This document shows positions 21,181 to 32,556 of a stretch of 64,000 bases of DNA, in pieces (the stretch's first letter is position 1; every line of letters starts with the position of its first letter). This DNA is from Gamsiella multidivaricata. Its lineage: Eukaryota; Mortierellomycota; Mortierellomycetes; Mortierellales; Mortierellaceae. The DNA is taken from assembly GCF_025024155.1 (NCBI RefSeq), contig NW_026251732.1:310001-374000 (forward strand). Reading direction: 5' to 3'. The notes under the pieces are model-generated. The model worked only from the letters and a program-made list of their open reading frames with translations. It was not told the origin of the DNA and did not search any database. The translations under genes were made by a program, and so were the position numbers.

Positions 21181-23294
21181 TCAAATGTTGAGCAAGTCCT
21201 TCTCGTCCACGTCCACGACCACTGAACGCATTCTCCATGGTTTGTGTTTCTCCGGATCGTCTGCAGATAATCCCCGTGCTCTGTAACTACTGCTCCTTTC
21301 CTTCTCCGCCAGTAATCGCCTTGACTCTTCCTCGCCTCCCTCTACTTCCCCGCCTGGATACTCATTCACTCCACTGAAGTGGCAAGAAATGGGCGCAAGA
21401 GACAGAGGAAACAAACGAAAAACGAGGAAAGAGAAAAAAGACAGGTCAATCAACTGGATGCTTCCATCTACGTCTGGTATTTGGTTGGCGGCGGAATGCT
21501 TTGCCTCCTAGAGCGAGAAAAGCAGTACGAAAAAGGTACACAAGATGGTTCGTAAAAGTGGGCAACAAAAAAAAAACACTGCGAAGGATTAAAAGGGGTG
21601 CGCGAATTTCCCCAAGTGGAGCACGAACTTACTTTTTGGTTGGACGAATGAATGCAGGGATGGGCGAGTCGGGTCGGCCGTAGATATACGTTGACAGGAT
21701 GACGATCAACGTTCCAATTTGGAACTGGATCGAAGGCTCGAAATCGAAAAAGTAGACAGAGATGATTCCAGAGATGATGATTGACAGCGACGTGGCAAAG
21801 CCCTTGAGGATGTTGTCTGCGTACTTGACGACGATAGCAACCAAAAGTCCTCCCAACGCCTGGTTGGCGACCACCAGCCACGTCATGAGAGTGTAGCCCT
21901 GAAGAAATCCGCCCTCGTAAATCTTTTGACGGTCGTAGAACATGGCCAAGAAGCTGAAAAGCGCTCCAGAGATGCCCAATTGGATGTTCCTGACCCACAT
22001 GTCGGCCTCAGCTCCCTTAAGAATCTTTTCAAAGTAGCAGCCTGCAAATCCGGATGACACGCATGAAGTCAGCACAGCCAACAGTCCGATAAAAGGGTTC
22101 TGAATAGGGCCCGATTCCTCCTCGGCTCCTCCGTTAAGTTGGTTTGTTGCCTCGGCCACGTTCTCGCTCACAGCCGCATCCAGTACCTCGTCCTCTGACA
22201 CCAGTTCATCCTTGGTTTCGACCTCCACCGTGGATTTGGCCGTGCCCACGTTCTGCAATTGCACCAGGGTGACTCCGACCATGAGTAGACACAAAGCAAA
22301 CCATTTTTGACGAGTCAGCCTCCGGTTCAGCATTGCGACTGAGAACACAGCAGTTGAGAGAATTTTCATCTGGTATGTGACCTGGAAGGTCGCCGCCTCA
22401 AGATTCGAAAGAGCAACATAGAGCAGGTTGTTCTGCAGCGCATACAGTCCCGAGGGCACCAGCATCTTAAGGATCTCTTGAGGTTGCTCCACGATGTCCT
22501 TGCGAAGAATGTATATGGTCCTGGGGATCGATTTTGTCTTGTATGCCAGAACGGCCACACACGCAAGCAGCTTGATGATCTCTGCAAAGAAGACGGCTGT
22601 TGAGGCAAGATACATGGGCAGATCGGGATCGACGTTCACTCGAGAATAGCGCATCATCAGGACCAGGGTACTGTTCTGGAGCAGAAGCACGACTAATGAG
22701 AGATGCTTCATGGAGACACCCATAAATGTCGAACCTTCATCTATTTTTTTATTATTATTTTTCATACAAAAAGAGATAGATGGGTCAGTTGATATATTCT
22801 GTAAACCGAGTCGATCGGAGACTGGATCCCGGTTCTGTGCAACACACTGCGCATGCTCCGTATGCATCCACACATGCATTCATAGGACAGGGAATCGGTA
22901 TCGGCCCTTTTTCAGGCTCAATTGCTCGCCCTTGCACTGCCGTTTCGTCTCAACAGACAATGAGAAACCATCCCTGGTAAGTGTACCACATCATTACCGG
23001 TCCAACAATCACTAGCAGACTGAGCGGTACATTGATGCTGATGTCTTTCTTTGGGAAGACTGATTTCCAGAGCAGCTTTTTTTCCCTTTTATCCCTGCTG
23101 TTGACTTGGTCGGTCGGTCGGTCGGTCGGTCGAGTTGATCCACAGTCCAACCAACGCTACAAAGAGTGGGGGTGCGGAGTGAAACCAATAAGGTAAATCA
23201 TGATGAAGAAATCATTGGATAGGAACTTACGTCGGCCACGACCGTTCTGGTGGTGTATCGTCGGGAGTGAACCCTGGTGCTTTTCTGAGCTCAT
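21181..23294 (-). CDS. Nucleotide-sugar transporter (SLC35A-type, UDP-galactose/UDP-GlcNAc)
   Basis: Golgi or ER antiporter that moves UDP-sugars into the lumen for glycosylation. Exons are 23231-23294, 21633-22740, 21472-21507 (36 nt) and 21181-21373, joined to 466 residues. The core has about ten membrane helices, starting M-K-H-L-S-L-V-V-L-L-L-Q-N-S, with the SLC35A motif A-L-Q-N-N-L-L-Y-V-A-L-S-N-L-E-A-A-T-F-Q-V near residue 125 and G-F-A-G-C-Y-F-E-K-I-L-K after an acidic loop. The last membrane segment ends in F-I-R-P-T-K-K. At that point a TAA stop overlaps a perfect GTAAGT donor: unspliced RNA ends at PTKK, while spliced RNA gains a hydrophilic tail of about 75 residues. The 3-exon stop (TAG at 21468) is also possible if the GTAGAT donor is skipped. 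Exact substrate not assignable. Confidence 0.85.
23108..23132. repeat. TCGG tetranucleotide repeat in first intron of the transporter
   Basis: Six consecutive CGGT/TCGG units lie inside the 490-nt intron 22741-23230. Confidence 0.85.
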
Positions 23295-24846
23295 GGCGGT
23301 GACTTGTATTCCTGGGGCTCCTGGGGTTCCTGGAGGAGTGAGATGAAGACCTTGGGTTTGCGCTTGCTTGGTGTTACCAGACGATGGGAGCAGGGGAGAA
23401 AAGGAAGGGGCAGGTGTGGGTGAGGAGAGAGAAGAGAGTGGGAGAAAAACAACAACAGCAATAACAACAATGACAACAACAACAAAAAAGCCCAGACAGA
23501 TCTGCGTGAGATGATGAGACGTTCAAGGCAAGAAGATGCAATAATAAAGGAGCTGGGACGGATGTGCAGGACGAGGAGGGGGAAGGGGAAAAGAACGAGA
23601 AAGAAAGGGGAAGTAGAAGAAATCTCTCCCCGGTGGAAGATGAAGATGATGAAGGCTAGGTCTGCCTGGCCTCCAAAGAGATGTGAGCAATTGACTGAGG
23701 TCGTAAGTGGCAGTCCGTACTTCGTCCCCTTTTCCTAATCCTTTCTTCCTCGCTGCTCACTCTCACTCGTCCCCTTCATTGACTTGCCCTCTTTCCCCAC
23801 TACACGTATCTTTCTTAGCCTTCTCCATCCTCCTGGCTCAGAGGGTCAATGGGTCAACGAATCAATGGGCCAATGGGCCAGTGTTGTGAATGCTCTCAAC
23901 TATCAGCAATGACCCGTGCATGCGCTCGTAAGGTCGTACCTGACCATCCGAAGCGTCTGGATTAAAGGCATCATCGAGCAGCACGGGGGAGGAGGGGGGA
24001 TTGTCCCACCTGGCGTCCTTTTTTTTTTTTTCTTTAGTCCTGAGCAATGGTTTCATTTTGAGTTGCAAACTGGTTGCTAACCCATCCATCGACTGATAGG
24101 TCCATGCTCTCGACCAATAGATCCAGTGGGTTTGCGATTTGAACTCACAGCTGCACTGCACAACTGCACAACTGGACAGCTACACAACTGTTTGGGTGCA
24201 ACGGGGCCCATTCTTATCAGGAAGGTTTCTATCCTCCCCAATAGAGCATCCATTTCGTCCATGCGGTCCCGCATTTATTTTAGTCAGGGCCAAGGTCAAA
24301 AAGTCCATGGGCATTATCAGGCGCAGGAAAAGTGACGCCATGCGAGTGCATTAGCGCTATGTTTCCCACCAACCACCTAAACACGCATAAAAAGACGAAG
24401 ACGCGTCAAGGAGGTGAGACTACCAGACAATTGACTGGTATACAAACGGGTGCATGCAAGCATGCGCCATACACTCCATGCCGTGCCACGACTCTATTGC
24501 CCCAAGAACGCTATTTCCACATCAGCCTGGCTGTCAACACTGATAAAAAGGGCATGGATTCCATCCACCGACTTTCTCTCTCTCTCCACCCTTACTATCT
24601 GCATCGGCTTACACTCAACTCCTTTTTTCCTTGTTATAGCTGCTGAGGTTGCATAGTTGATACCCTGGGATCTTTTCCTATTATTCCGGAAATTCAATAC
24701 CCGTGCAAACATGCTCGCATTTGTTGAGTGAGACACGAGTCTTGGACGGGCATTACCCGTCTACCCTCTTCGGAGCGAAATCACCACGGTCCACAGCATC
24801 TCGCGCCCACCTTCTTTGCACCATTGACCACCCATTGAGCCTCAGA
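23295..24846. other. Divergent intergenic stretch, no gene seen
   Basis: It contains the pyrimidine-rich leader of the transporter (opposite strand), a stretch of degenerate CAATGGG repeats near 23845-23880 and CAACTG repeats near 24153-24190. No supported gene. Confidence 0.5.
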
Positions 24847-27800
24847 ATGCCGCCGTTAAGACCTTACATTGATGTTTCCAAGCCCACCACGCAGGCCACT
24901 ACTTTCAGCATCAAGGGTGATAGCATGCAACAAGGATCCTTAGTCGAGACCCTTGATCTCACTTCTTCATGGCTCAACCTGCTCGGATGCGAGCACACAG
25001 CTGTCACAGCGATTGGCATAATCTACGGCTCCAAAAGTATTAACACGTCCTTTGCGAACTTGTACGTTTCTTCTCTTCCTTTTTTGTCCCCTAGACGATT
25101 GTTAATGTTTGTTTTGATACCTTTAGCCGATCGGACACTGTTCGTTAGCGTGAGCATTTCAAGCAAAGCTATGCTGTATGGCCCTCCTACGTAAAATTGA
25201 GAGGATGTATCGAGACGAAAGACGGCGAGGAGCGGTTCCCTTGGCTGATGCCATTTGCGCCGGATAGCTGCTGGCAACTGGACACCGAAGCTGCATCAGA
25301 ATACAGACTGAAAGCCTCTTTATCCTCCATCAACGCCTCCAGTGACTTAGACAGCCGGTCTTTTTTTTCACTCCTCGGTCGGACAAACCCGTTGTCAAGG
25401 CAGACTTTGTCTATAGCCGAAAGGTAAGACTCTGTGTGTTCCTTATTGCCATAGGCTGCTGATTAGGTGCAGCAACTACCGCACGCAGCAGCCAGGGAGC
25501 CAGGGCTCCGTCCTTCGCCATGCTCATCCTGAGAGCCATCTCAAGCAGGACACAGCCCCGTGCATCTTTTGCATATCTCTGACTACCAGCCTAGCATGCC
25601 CCGAGGCGGGCCACTGGATTTTTACATGTCTATTGGAATGCAATAAAGTTGAAACTAAATTTGGTGTTCGCGTCGTTTCCTCATTCATCTGTTCGTCGTT
25701 GCGCCGCCTGGAGATTCATCACACAAAGCGATGAAAGAGTCGGCCAGCTCATGTCCTTTCAGGCCTGCTGACACTGTTGCCTTTAACATGGCGAACTGCA
25801 GCAGTACGGGAACTGGGCGGCCCAAACGGAAATCAAACATTGTCATCGAGATCCCCCCTTGGCTCCCAACAAAGAAGCAGACGCACGCAGGTATATACAT
25901 CTTCCCTTCCGCGTTTTTATTGTACATGCCGTCTATCGAGAAGACTGGGGTGCAAAGTGAGGCTCTGATATGCTTTGCTTTCATTCAGCTGCTCCATTAG
26001 TGGCAGAAACCCAACAGATCGCTATCGAGTCAGAGGATGAAGCACTACCTACAGAGCAATTGTTGCCCGAGCAGGCGCAGGTCGAACAAGGGAGCGATCC
26101 ATGGGACATATCTGATGGTAGTTTCTCGGACATATCTTTAAACGACCTCAATGACCCAGCTCCCAAGAAATTACCACCTCCGCTCGTCATGGACGGCCTT
26201 GCGACTCTGGTACCGGCACTATTTATGTCCAGTAGCCTCTACGGCCATGACTCTGTATTCAGCGAGCGCTCCTCGATGCAGGCGCTACCATCATCATCTA
26301 TAAGTGAAGAGGGCGCTATATGGGCAGATAATATTGTCCGACATGACGTGCGAACTGGACAGTATCGGTATGCTTATCTGGATCCAGAGGAACCGTCAAT
26401 TGAGCGGCATCAGATCATCCTCGAGGAGGCCTACAAGGCATACGAACACCAGATCGACCAGTTAGAGGATGAGGATTACGAGTTCATCGCGGCAGCCATA
26501 GGGATTACAGCAGCCATAGCGAAGTCCTGGATGTGGGAGCGGGCATCATATAGCTCACAGCCTCAGAGCCTTAACAACATTGATAAACCACTGGCCACGG
26601 ACCATCTATCGATCAAGCGACGATCCATAGCACAATCTGATAGTCCTAAAAAAACTACAAAAGTGCTCGACAAGGAACACTCCATAATTACCACAACGGC
26701 TAAGCGGATACAGAGGAGGGCAGTCGTCAGGACCAAGATACCTTCCGAAAACCGAGCCCTGCAGTCAAACAGGTGCGAGCACTACGCGGAGAATCAGCCA
26801 CAACTCGAGCAATGCAATGCCTGCACCAACAGGCGAGCGTGCGCATTTGTGAACTTTCGACTTTTTTATATCAGATCGCAACAAGATGTCCATTCTTTTG
26901 ACAAGTACAACTATCGACATGGTCCAGATTTTTATTCGGATCCGGATCCAGACACAGAGTTCCAGTTTAACAAGCGTGGACTCTTCTTTCCGACATCGTC
27001 GTACATACTGGCGTATACGCATACCCTTGCCAAACATCTGTTGAAAAGCGAGATCGACCATGCGTTGGGAATTTCGGGGGATAGGGATAACGAGAGCGAA
27101 AGCGGGAGTGAAAGGCATTACTTCCGAAGACCTTTGACGGATCGACAATTCTGCGACGTTTGCAAGACGTCGATGGCCAGTGGCCACTGGATGTGCTGCA
27201 TCTGCGGTCAGGATATGTGCATGGATTGTTACGAATCCTTCCTTGTGACAACCCATTGCACCTATAAGCGGATGCATGAGGCAAAGCAGTTTATCCCGTG
27301 CGGCCGATTTCATCTCTCAACCTTGAGACAGAGCCTTGGCGCACTGGAAACGAGAGTGGAGCAGATTCCGAAAGGTCTTCTTAACGCACCCAACAAGGCC
27401 GCGGATGGGTCGATCAACGCTTCATTGAACAAGTACGAAGGCGATGGCTTCAAACATCGCGAACCTGTGAAGGCGGATTCTGAGAGCTTTGGAATAGACA
27501 GTTTTCGGGCAGCATGGCTACGCGGAGGTGCGATCGTCCTATCAGGAGTACATAAGAGGCTGAGGAGGGACTGGTCTCCGGCATACCTCAAAAGGATTCA
27601 TGGCAAAGCGACAGTGACGGCGGTAGATATTGCAACACGTGAGGCTCAAGTGATGACCCTGCAGCAGTACCTTGACCAACACTTTACGGGCAAGACTCGA
27701 CAGGGCGCTGAAACTGCCTGGAAAATGAGCGTAAGTAGCCAGGACATTGCCTTTGGTCGTGCTTTGAAACTGTCGGATGAATAGAGTACTCACTGTTCGT

Positions 27801-28629
27801 TTCTATGAACTATTGATTGTAGGGTTGGCCGCTTGAACCCTTTCAGGACGTGCTGAAAGAGCTCTTTCATGATCTCCTGCGGGCCCTACCTCTGCCTGAA
27901 TACACGCGACCACACGGAGCCTTTAACCTGGCGAGATATTTTCCAGTGGATCAGGTTGGCTTGGACTTAAGCCCGAAGTTATATGCATGCCAGGGTCTCG
28001 GGATGGACCTTCAGGGTTGCAAGTCGATCCCTATGTCATGCGAGATATCGGACTCGCTCTATCTCTGTGTCTATACACACGATCCACACCAGCGGCCTAA
28101 GGTCGACGATGAAGGTGATAGAACAGTGAGAAATTGTATGACATATACTTTTGTGCAAGCATTAACCAGCACACCATTTAATCCAGATATCGACGCCAGC
28201 GCCTCTACATCAGCTGTAATCTGGGACATCTTCCGAGTGGAAGACCGACATCTCGTACGAGAGTTCCTCCATAGGACCTATGCCTCAAGGCTTGGCTGCA
28301 ACCTGTGGGACGGTTTTTCGGACCAGCGATTTCATATGACGCCCTCGCAGCAACGCCAACTGTTCGAGGAGAAGGGCGTTCGAGCGTACCGTGTTATACA
28401 AAGGTATGGAGACGCTGTCATGATCCCGGCAGGATGTCCCCGACAGGCACACTACATCCAGGACTCGATCTTGGTCGGACTCGACTTTGTATCCCCGGAA
28501 CGGATATCGCACACACTGCACCGGAGTGAGGAGCTGAGGGGTTTTAATTTGGAGAAAAAGGCGAAGCGCGTGCCAGACGTGTTGATGGCCAAGGATATCT
28601 TGTTTTACAGCACGCTGGCGATGCTGTGA
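24847..28629 (+). CDS. KDM3/JMJD1-like JmjC-domain protein, probably catalytically inactive
   Basis: KDM3 proteins demethylate H3K9me1/2 using Fe(II) and 2-oxoglutarate. Supported exons: 24847-25061, about 25127-25424, about 25488 onward to 25890, 25989-27730 and 27823-28629. The long exon carries a first Cys/His cluster at 26771-26860 and the KDM3-type zinc finger (CDVC...C-C-I-C-G...C-M-D-C) at 27149-27240. The last exon is the JmjC domain, with P-L-P-E-Y-T-R, D-L-S-P-K-L-Y and D-F-V-S-P-E-R-I in family order. Aligned to KDM3A, the iron ligands HxD and distal His fall on Ser (28036-28038), Glu (28042-28044) and Arg (28441-28443), so demethylase activity is unlikely. The 5' part is uncertain: in the simplest model TAG at 25146-25148 interrupts the frame, and the frame changes near 25700. 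It is either a gene with unresolved introns there or an early pseudogene. Nuclear localisation is inferred. Confidence 0.7.
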
Positions 28630-30708
28630 GGAGTATCCGTTCACTTGGTCGGACTTTTTCCTTTGGTTTACATCTAATAAATCATCGGCATATTTATTTA
28701 GCTAGGATGCAAGTAAGTCTTGGTGCAGCAATCCAAAAGGGGAGATTTTAGGAAAAAAATAAAAAATAAACTGATATGAATTTTTGTATCGCTGCTCTGT
28801 AGGCAATACGCTCACTGAAGTACTGCGCCCAGGAGTTGTCGTTCCGCGTGGATCATTCGGGAAATGGGATACTGAGGCTTGAACGCGCTTGGTCGTACAT
28901 CGGAGAAAATTATATGGATGTCAGTTTTACTGCACGGGGATCGCATCAGAAATGACAAATAATACAAGAAACTCATTTTGCACACTACTCCTTTTCTTCC
29001 TTCGTCGTCCCCCCCCCCCCCCAGATTGTATGCACTCCTTCGTGTAGATCGACAATAAAGGTCAGGGCTTCGTTCACTCTGACAACTGGAAACGTAGTTT
29101 CGTCCGGTTTAAGATGGGCATCTCCTATTTGTAGTAGTGTGTATAATTTCATGTGCCACAATGTAATCTTCTTTGGTCGTAGTTACCTCTGAACTTGCAA
29201 TAGCAAACCAAGTCTCAGGTTATTAAGCCCGTGGCGACGTCGCCCCTGTCTGCATCAAGAACCCATGTTGACGAACAAAAGGTTGTTCATCTCTTTGGTA
29301 ATATGAAATGTTTCCATTAACTGTAGCTTCTAATAGATAGACCGTGCCTTTATCTAGGGCCTTGACCTCTCACCTTCTACTGCCCTCTATGCATTCAGGG
29401 CATTGTATGGACTGGGTCCAGACACGTTTATATTCAAAGCGCTCTAAAAATTAGGAAGTAAGGGTACGGGATTCAGATACGTTTTGCTCGTGATGGAACC
29501 ATATCACTGGAAGTTGATTAAGGGTTTTACACACAGAACATATTGTTTGCAATTGAAGAATGGGCGTGTTCTGAGTGTAAAGCCCTTAATCAACTTCCCT
29601 TTTCAAAAGGTCCATTATTTTTTTCCGGTGACTAGGAAAATCCTGCAAGGGCTTGCATGGATATAGCAATTTATTCGTTGTGGTCTTTCACATGCTGCTA
29701 AGCCCAATTTCAGGAACACGTTTAAGGGAGGTTTTCTTAATCGTCGTTCCGAGGACTAGAGCGTTGGGAATGACTCGGTCAGGCCAGTACATCTGTCTTT
29801 TCAGCTCGCCATGTTGGTATCTGCAATCCATCCCGCGCCTTCATTGATTTTGAACTAGCGACATCTCTCGACACAAAACTCAATGCTCCCGAGGATACGG
29901 CATTGACCACATTCACCAACACCAAGCCGATAATGTGGGAGGATGATCCTAGGCGGATGCTAGATAATTGAAAGGGTCTGGCTTGATTTCATGGCGTACC
30001 AAACCATCCCTACAGTGGACTGAACCGTTCTCAAAGTCATTTTGAAGACTTTTCCGAGACTTCATATTTTTTTAGGTGGCGATGTTGCACCCCTCAATGT
30101 CGTGGTATCACGTCGCAGATCGCCCGGTACTTTCCTTTATTATATTCGAGAAAATGGCATATGGCAATCATATGTGTTGCTGTGCTGAAGAGAGCATGCA
30201 ACTCTCTTCTTACACGCACTCTGCCGGGTCCCCTATCAAGCCTACAACACACATCCTCAACGTACCTAGGGCGCCACGCTGCCATGGTAATGCGGTGAAG
30301 GATTAAGCACTGACGAGTGCAAGATACAGGAAAGCTATTTTATTGCAGAATCAAAGAACTAAATCGGTCGTTCTACTCGACCTTCCTAGAATTGTTGTTA
30401 ACAGCACTAGCAGACTACTCGCTCACCTTCGAAACCTACTCGCTGCGGATTCTTGAGTCACATTATCCTGCCCGCCCCCCATTAATAACTCTTTCAGTCA
30501 GGCTCATGCCGTCTATGTAGGCATTGCTTTGGGTCCTGCCCTGGGCTATATCCCGTATATATCGACCTCCAATGCTGCTCTCCCTTTCCGTGCACCAACT
30601 CCCATCCGTCTCCTTACACTCGCTCAGCAACTCCTCCCTTGACTTCCTCTTCACTAAATTTGCCTCGTCTTCAACGCTTTAGTTGTCATCCCCCATACGC
30701 GCCATTCA
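28630..30708. other. Intergenic stretch with a hairpin, no gene seen
   Basis: About 2.1 kb without supported coding sequence. It holds a 14-base C run (29009-29022) and the inverted repeat listed separately. Confidence 0.5.
29511..29596. repeat. 86-nt inverted repeat (30-nt arms, 26-nt loop)
   Basis: The left arm 29511-29540 and the reverse complement of 29567-29596 agree at 28 of 30 positions; both start AAGTTGATTAAGGG. No target-site duplication is visible at the flanks. It could be a small MITE-like element or a transcribed hairpin. Confidence 0.8.
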
Positions 30709-31887
30709 TCAGGAACGCACCTCAGAACGATCATTCGACTCGGTCCACTCCCTATCATGCGCCCATTCCCACTCCAGCATTTCCTGCCTCATCCGCATCG
30801 TGGTCCTTCTCTCGATCTCCAGTGCTTCTTGTTGAAAGGTATGGATCTCCTCCTGCATGAGCTCGATCTGCCTCAGGACGCGATCTTGGAATTCCCAAGG
30901 GTCTGGGCAATAGCACGCCACCAAGAAGGCCGCCTCTCGGCCAGCCCTGAGTTTACCGTCCTGACTGGGCTGTAGAAGCGCACATCTGCAGCCACTTGGG
31001 TGTTGCTTCTGTCCCAGATGTGATTGTCTCCTGCTGGCGCTAGTGCCGGTGTTAGTGCTGGCGCTGGCGCTGACACTGAATTGTTGTGGTACCGAGTCCT
31101 TCAAGGCGCCTAGTAGTGCTGCAGGAGTGGGCACAGACATGGTCTGGACAACGTGTGACAGGATCATGGTTGCCTGATGGATCTGGTGCTTCAGTGCTTG
31201 GATTTCGCGTTCCAGAACCGCAGGGCTATGTCGCGATTCCCAGGAGTGGCCTTCGTCGTCGACTTTACTTCCCATGGTTCCTGCCCTGGCATTTGGGGTC
31301 GTGCACCTTGAATCTCTTGACGGTTGTGGATACATCCCAGCGGAAGAACCAGCCCTTGAATATGACCTTCTAGTGTCCTGGCAGACTAACGTTGGCAGAG
31401 CTGGCGAGGGAGATCGCAGGGTGGAGTTGCGGACAGAGGCGGTGGAGTCATGCTTTCGATGAGGGTGTGGTTCAGTGGGGACATTGTTCAGGTCCGACTG
31501 GAAGCTGTTGTTGCTGTCCTGCACATCGTCCAAACTTACGCTGTTGATGCTGATCGATGGCGATTCCGGCCGTTTGACCTTCAACGATGTCGAGCATAAA
31601 ACCGAGGTCGAGGCTGAGGACAACGAGGCTGAGGACGACGAGGCTGAGAACGATGAGGCTGGCGCAAGCAGGTGTAGTACCTCGCTACCGTGTCCAAACG
31701 TATTCACGCTGCTGACGCTGTTCCTGTTACTGCTGCTAGCAGCAAAGCTGCTGTTCCTCCTGTGTAGCAGGAGGGCCTGTTGTACATATCCATTGCCGAG
31801 TGGAGGTCCCGTGGCGGGCCCTTGAACATCCATCTGCGGTCGTGTTTCTGTGGGTCGTATTGAGTCGGTACTGGCGCAGTCGTTCAT
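30709..31887 (-). CDS. Unknown Ser-rich protein with C-terminal coiled coil
   Basis: I do not recognise a family. A single open exon of 392 residues starts at the ATG at 31887. The N-terminal half is low-complexity Ser/Ala/Thr. The middle (about residues 190-260) has an Arg/Ser part followed by a helix (L-E-R-E-I-Q-A-L-K-H-Q-I-H-Q) with heptad spacing. A Cys-containing segment (C-R-C-A-L-L) follows. The last 60 residues form a strong coiled coil starting R-Q-I-E-L-M-Q-E-E-I-H-T-F-Q-Q-E. No signal peptide or membrane segment is present, so it is probably cytosolic or nuclear. The frame stays open about 100 bases upstream of the ATG and an AG precedes it, so an additional 5' exon is possible. 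Confidence 0.6.
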   Translation of the reverse strand: MNDCASTDSIRPTETRPQMDVQGPATGPPLGNGYVQQALLLHRRNSSFAASSSNRNSVSSVNTFGHGSEVLHLLAPASSFSASSSSASLSSASTSVLCSTSLKVKRPESPSISINSVSLDDVQDSNNSFQSDLNNVPTEPHPHRKHDSTASVRNSTLRSPSPALPTLVCQDTRRSYSRAGSSAGMYPQPSRDSRCTTPNARAGTMGSKVDDEGHSWESRHSPAVLEREIQALKHQIHQATMILSHVVQTMSVPTPAALLGALKDSVPQQFSVSASASTNTGTSASRRQSHLGQKQHPSGCRCALLQPSQDGKLRAGREAAFLVACYCPDPWEFQDRVLRQIELMQEEIHTFQQEALEIERRTTMRMRQEMLEWEWAHDREWTESNDRSEVRS

Positions 31888-32120
31888 CCGGGATTCTGTA
31901 GCATCAAGAGATAGATCTGAGTAACCCGACGGCGATGGATGATGCGATGTTGCTTCAGACTTGATCGGAAGAATGAAGGCGAGGATGCGTGAGGACGATA
32001 GAGGGAGAGGGGGAGAAAGAGAAAGAGTTCAGAGAAGGGAATGAAACGAACAAAGTATCGAGGGGGTGTATGCAGCCGTTAGGCATTGCTTATAACTAGA
32101 CGAAGCAACGTACCCTCCCT

Positions 32121-32140
32121 CCCCCCCCCCCCCCCCCCCC
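32121..32140. repeat. Poly(C) run, 20 bases
   Basis: An uninterrupted C run in the upstream flank of the Ser-rich coiled-coil gene; potential G-quadruplex strand on the complement. Confidence 0.9.
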
Positions 32141-32529
32141 GCTCTCTCCCAGCCCATTTCGGAAATGACTGAGTCCGCTAATGGCACTCGCACCTCGGCC
32201 CCCCTTTTTTTAAATTCTTCCTCGACTCTCATTCAATGCCTCGGACCAAATTCAAGGATCCAGCAATTGAGACTTGAGGGGAGGGCAAAACATGGATTTG
32301 AAGTCGACGATGGAAATTGGTAAAACGACACTCATTGAAGTGGACGTGGTGAAATGGCTTGATGAAAGATACTATGAACAGCACCTGCATTTGCCCTATT
32401 TTGACCTGTATTTCTCTGATATCCATGTTATCGTGGCCCTGAGTCTTCTTCCTAAGTGCACAACCCTGGACTTATGGAGCTGACTTCTCAAGATGTTTAT
32501 CCCAATTGGGCTGTACACAACCCGCCACC

Positions 32530-32556
32530 AAAAAAAAAAAAAAAAAAAAAAAAAAA
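32530..32556. repeat. Poly(A) run, 27 bases
   Basis: An uninterrupted A run preceded by GCCACC and followed by GTTCAGGAACGCG. It may be the tail of an old retroposed copy, but no coding or SINE-like body was recognised next to it. Confidence 0.85.

Noticed and set aside
20822..21238. 138-residue membrane-like frame on the minus strand
   Set aside because: Hydrophobicity comes from AT/T-rich sequence; it overlaps the last exon of the transporter in another frame and has no family motif.
24128..24150. B-box-like sequence (GATTTGAACTC)
   Set aside because: Surrounding bases do not fold into a tRNA cloverleaf.
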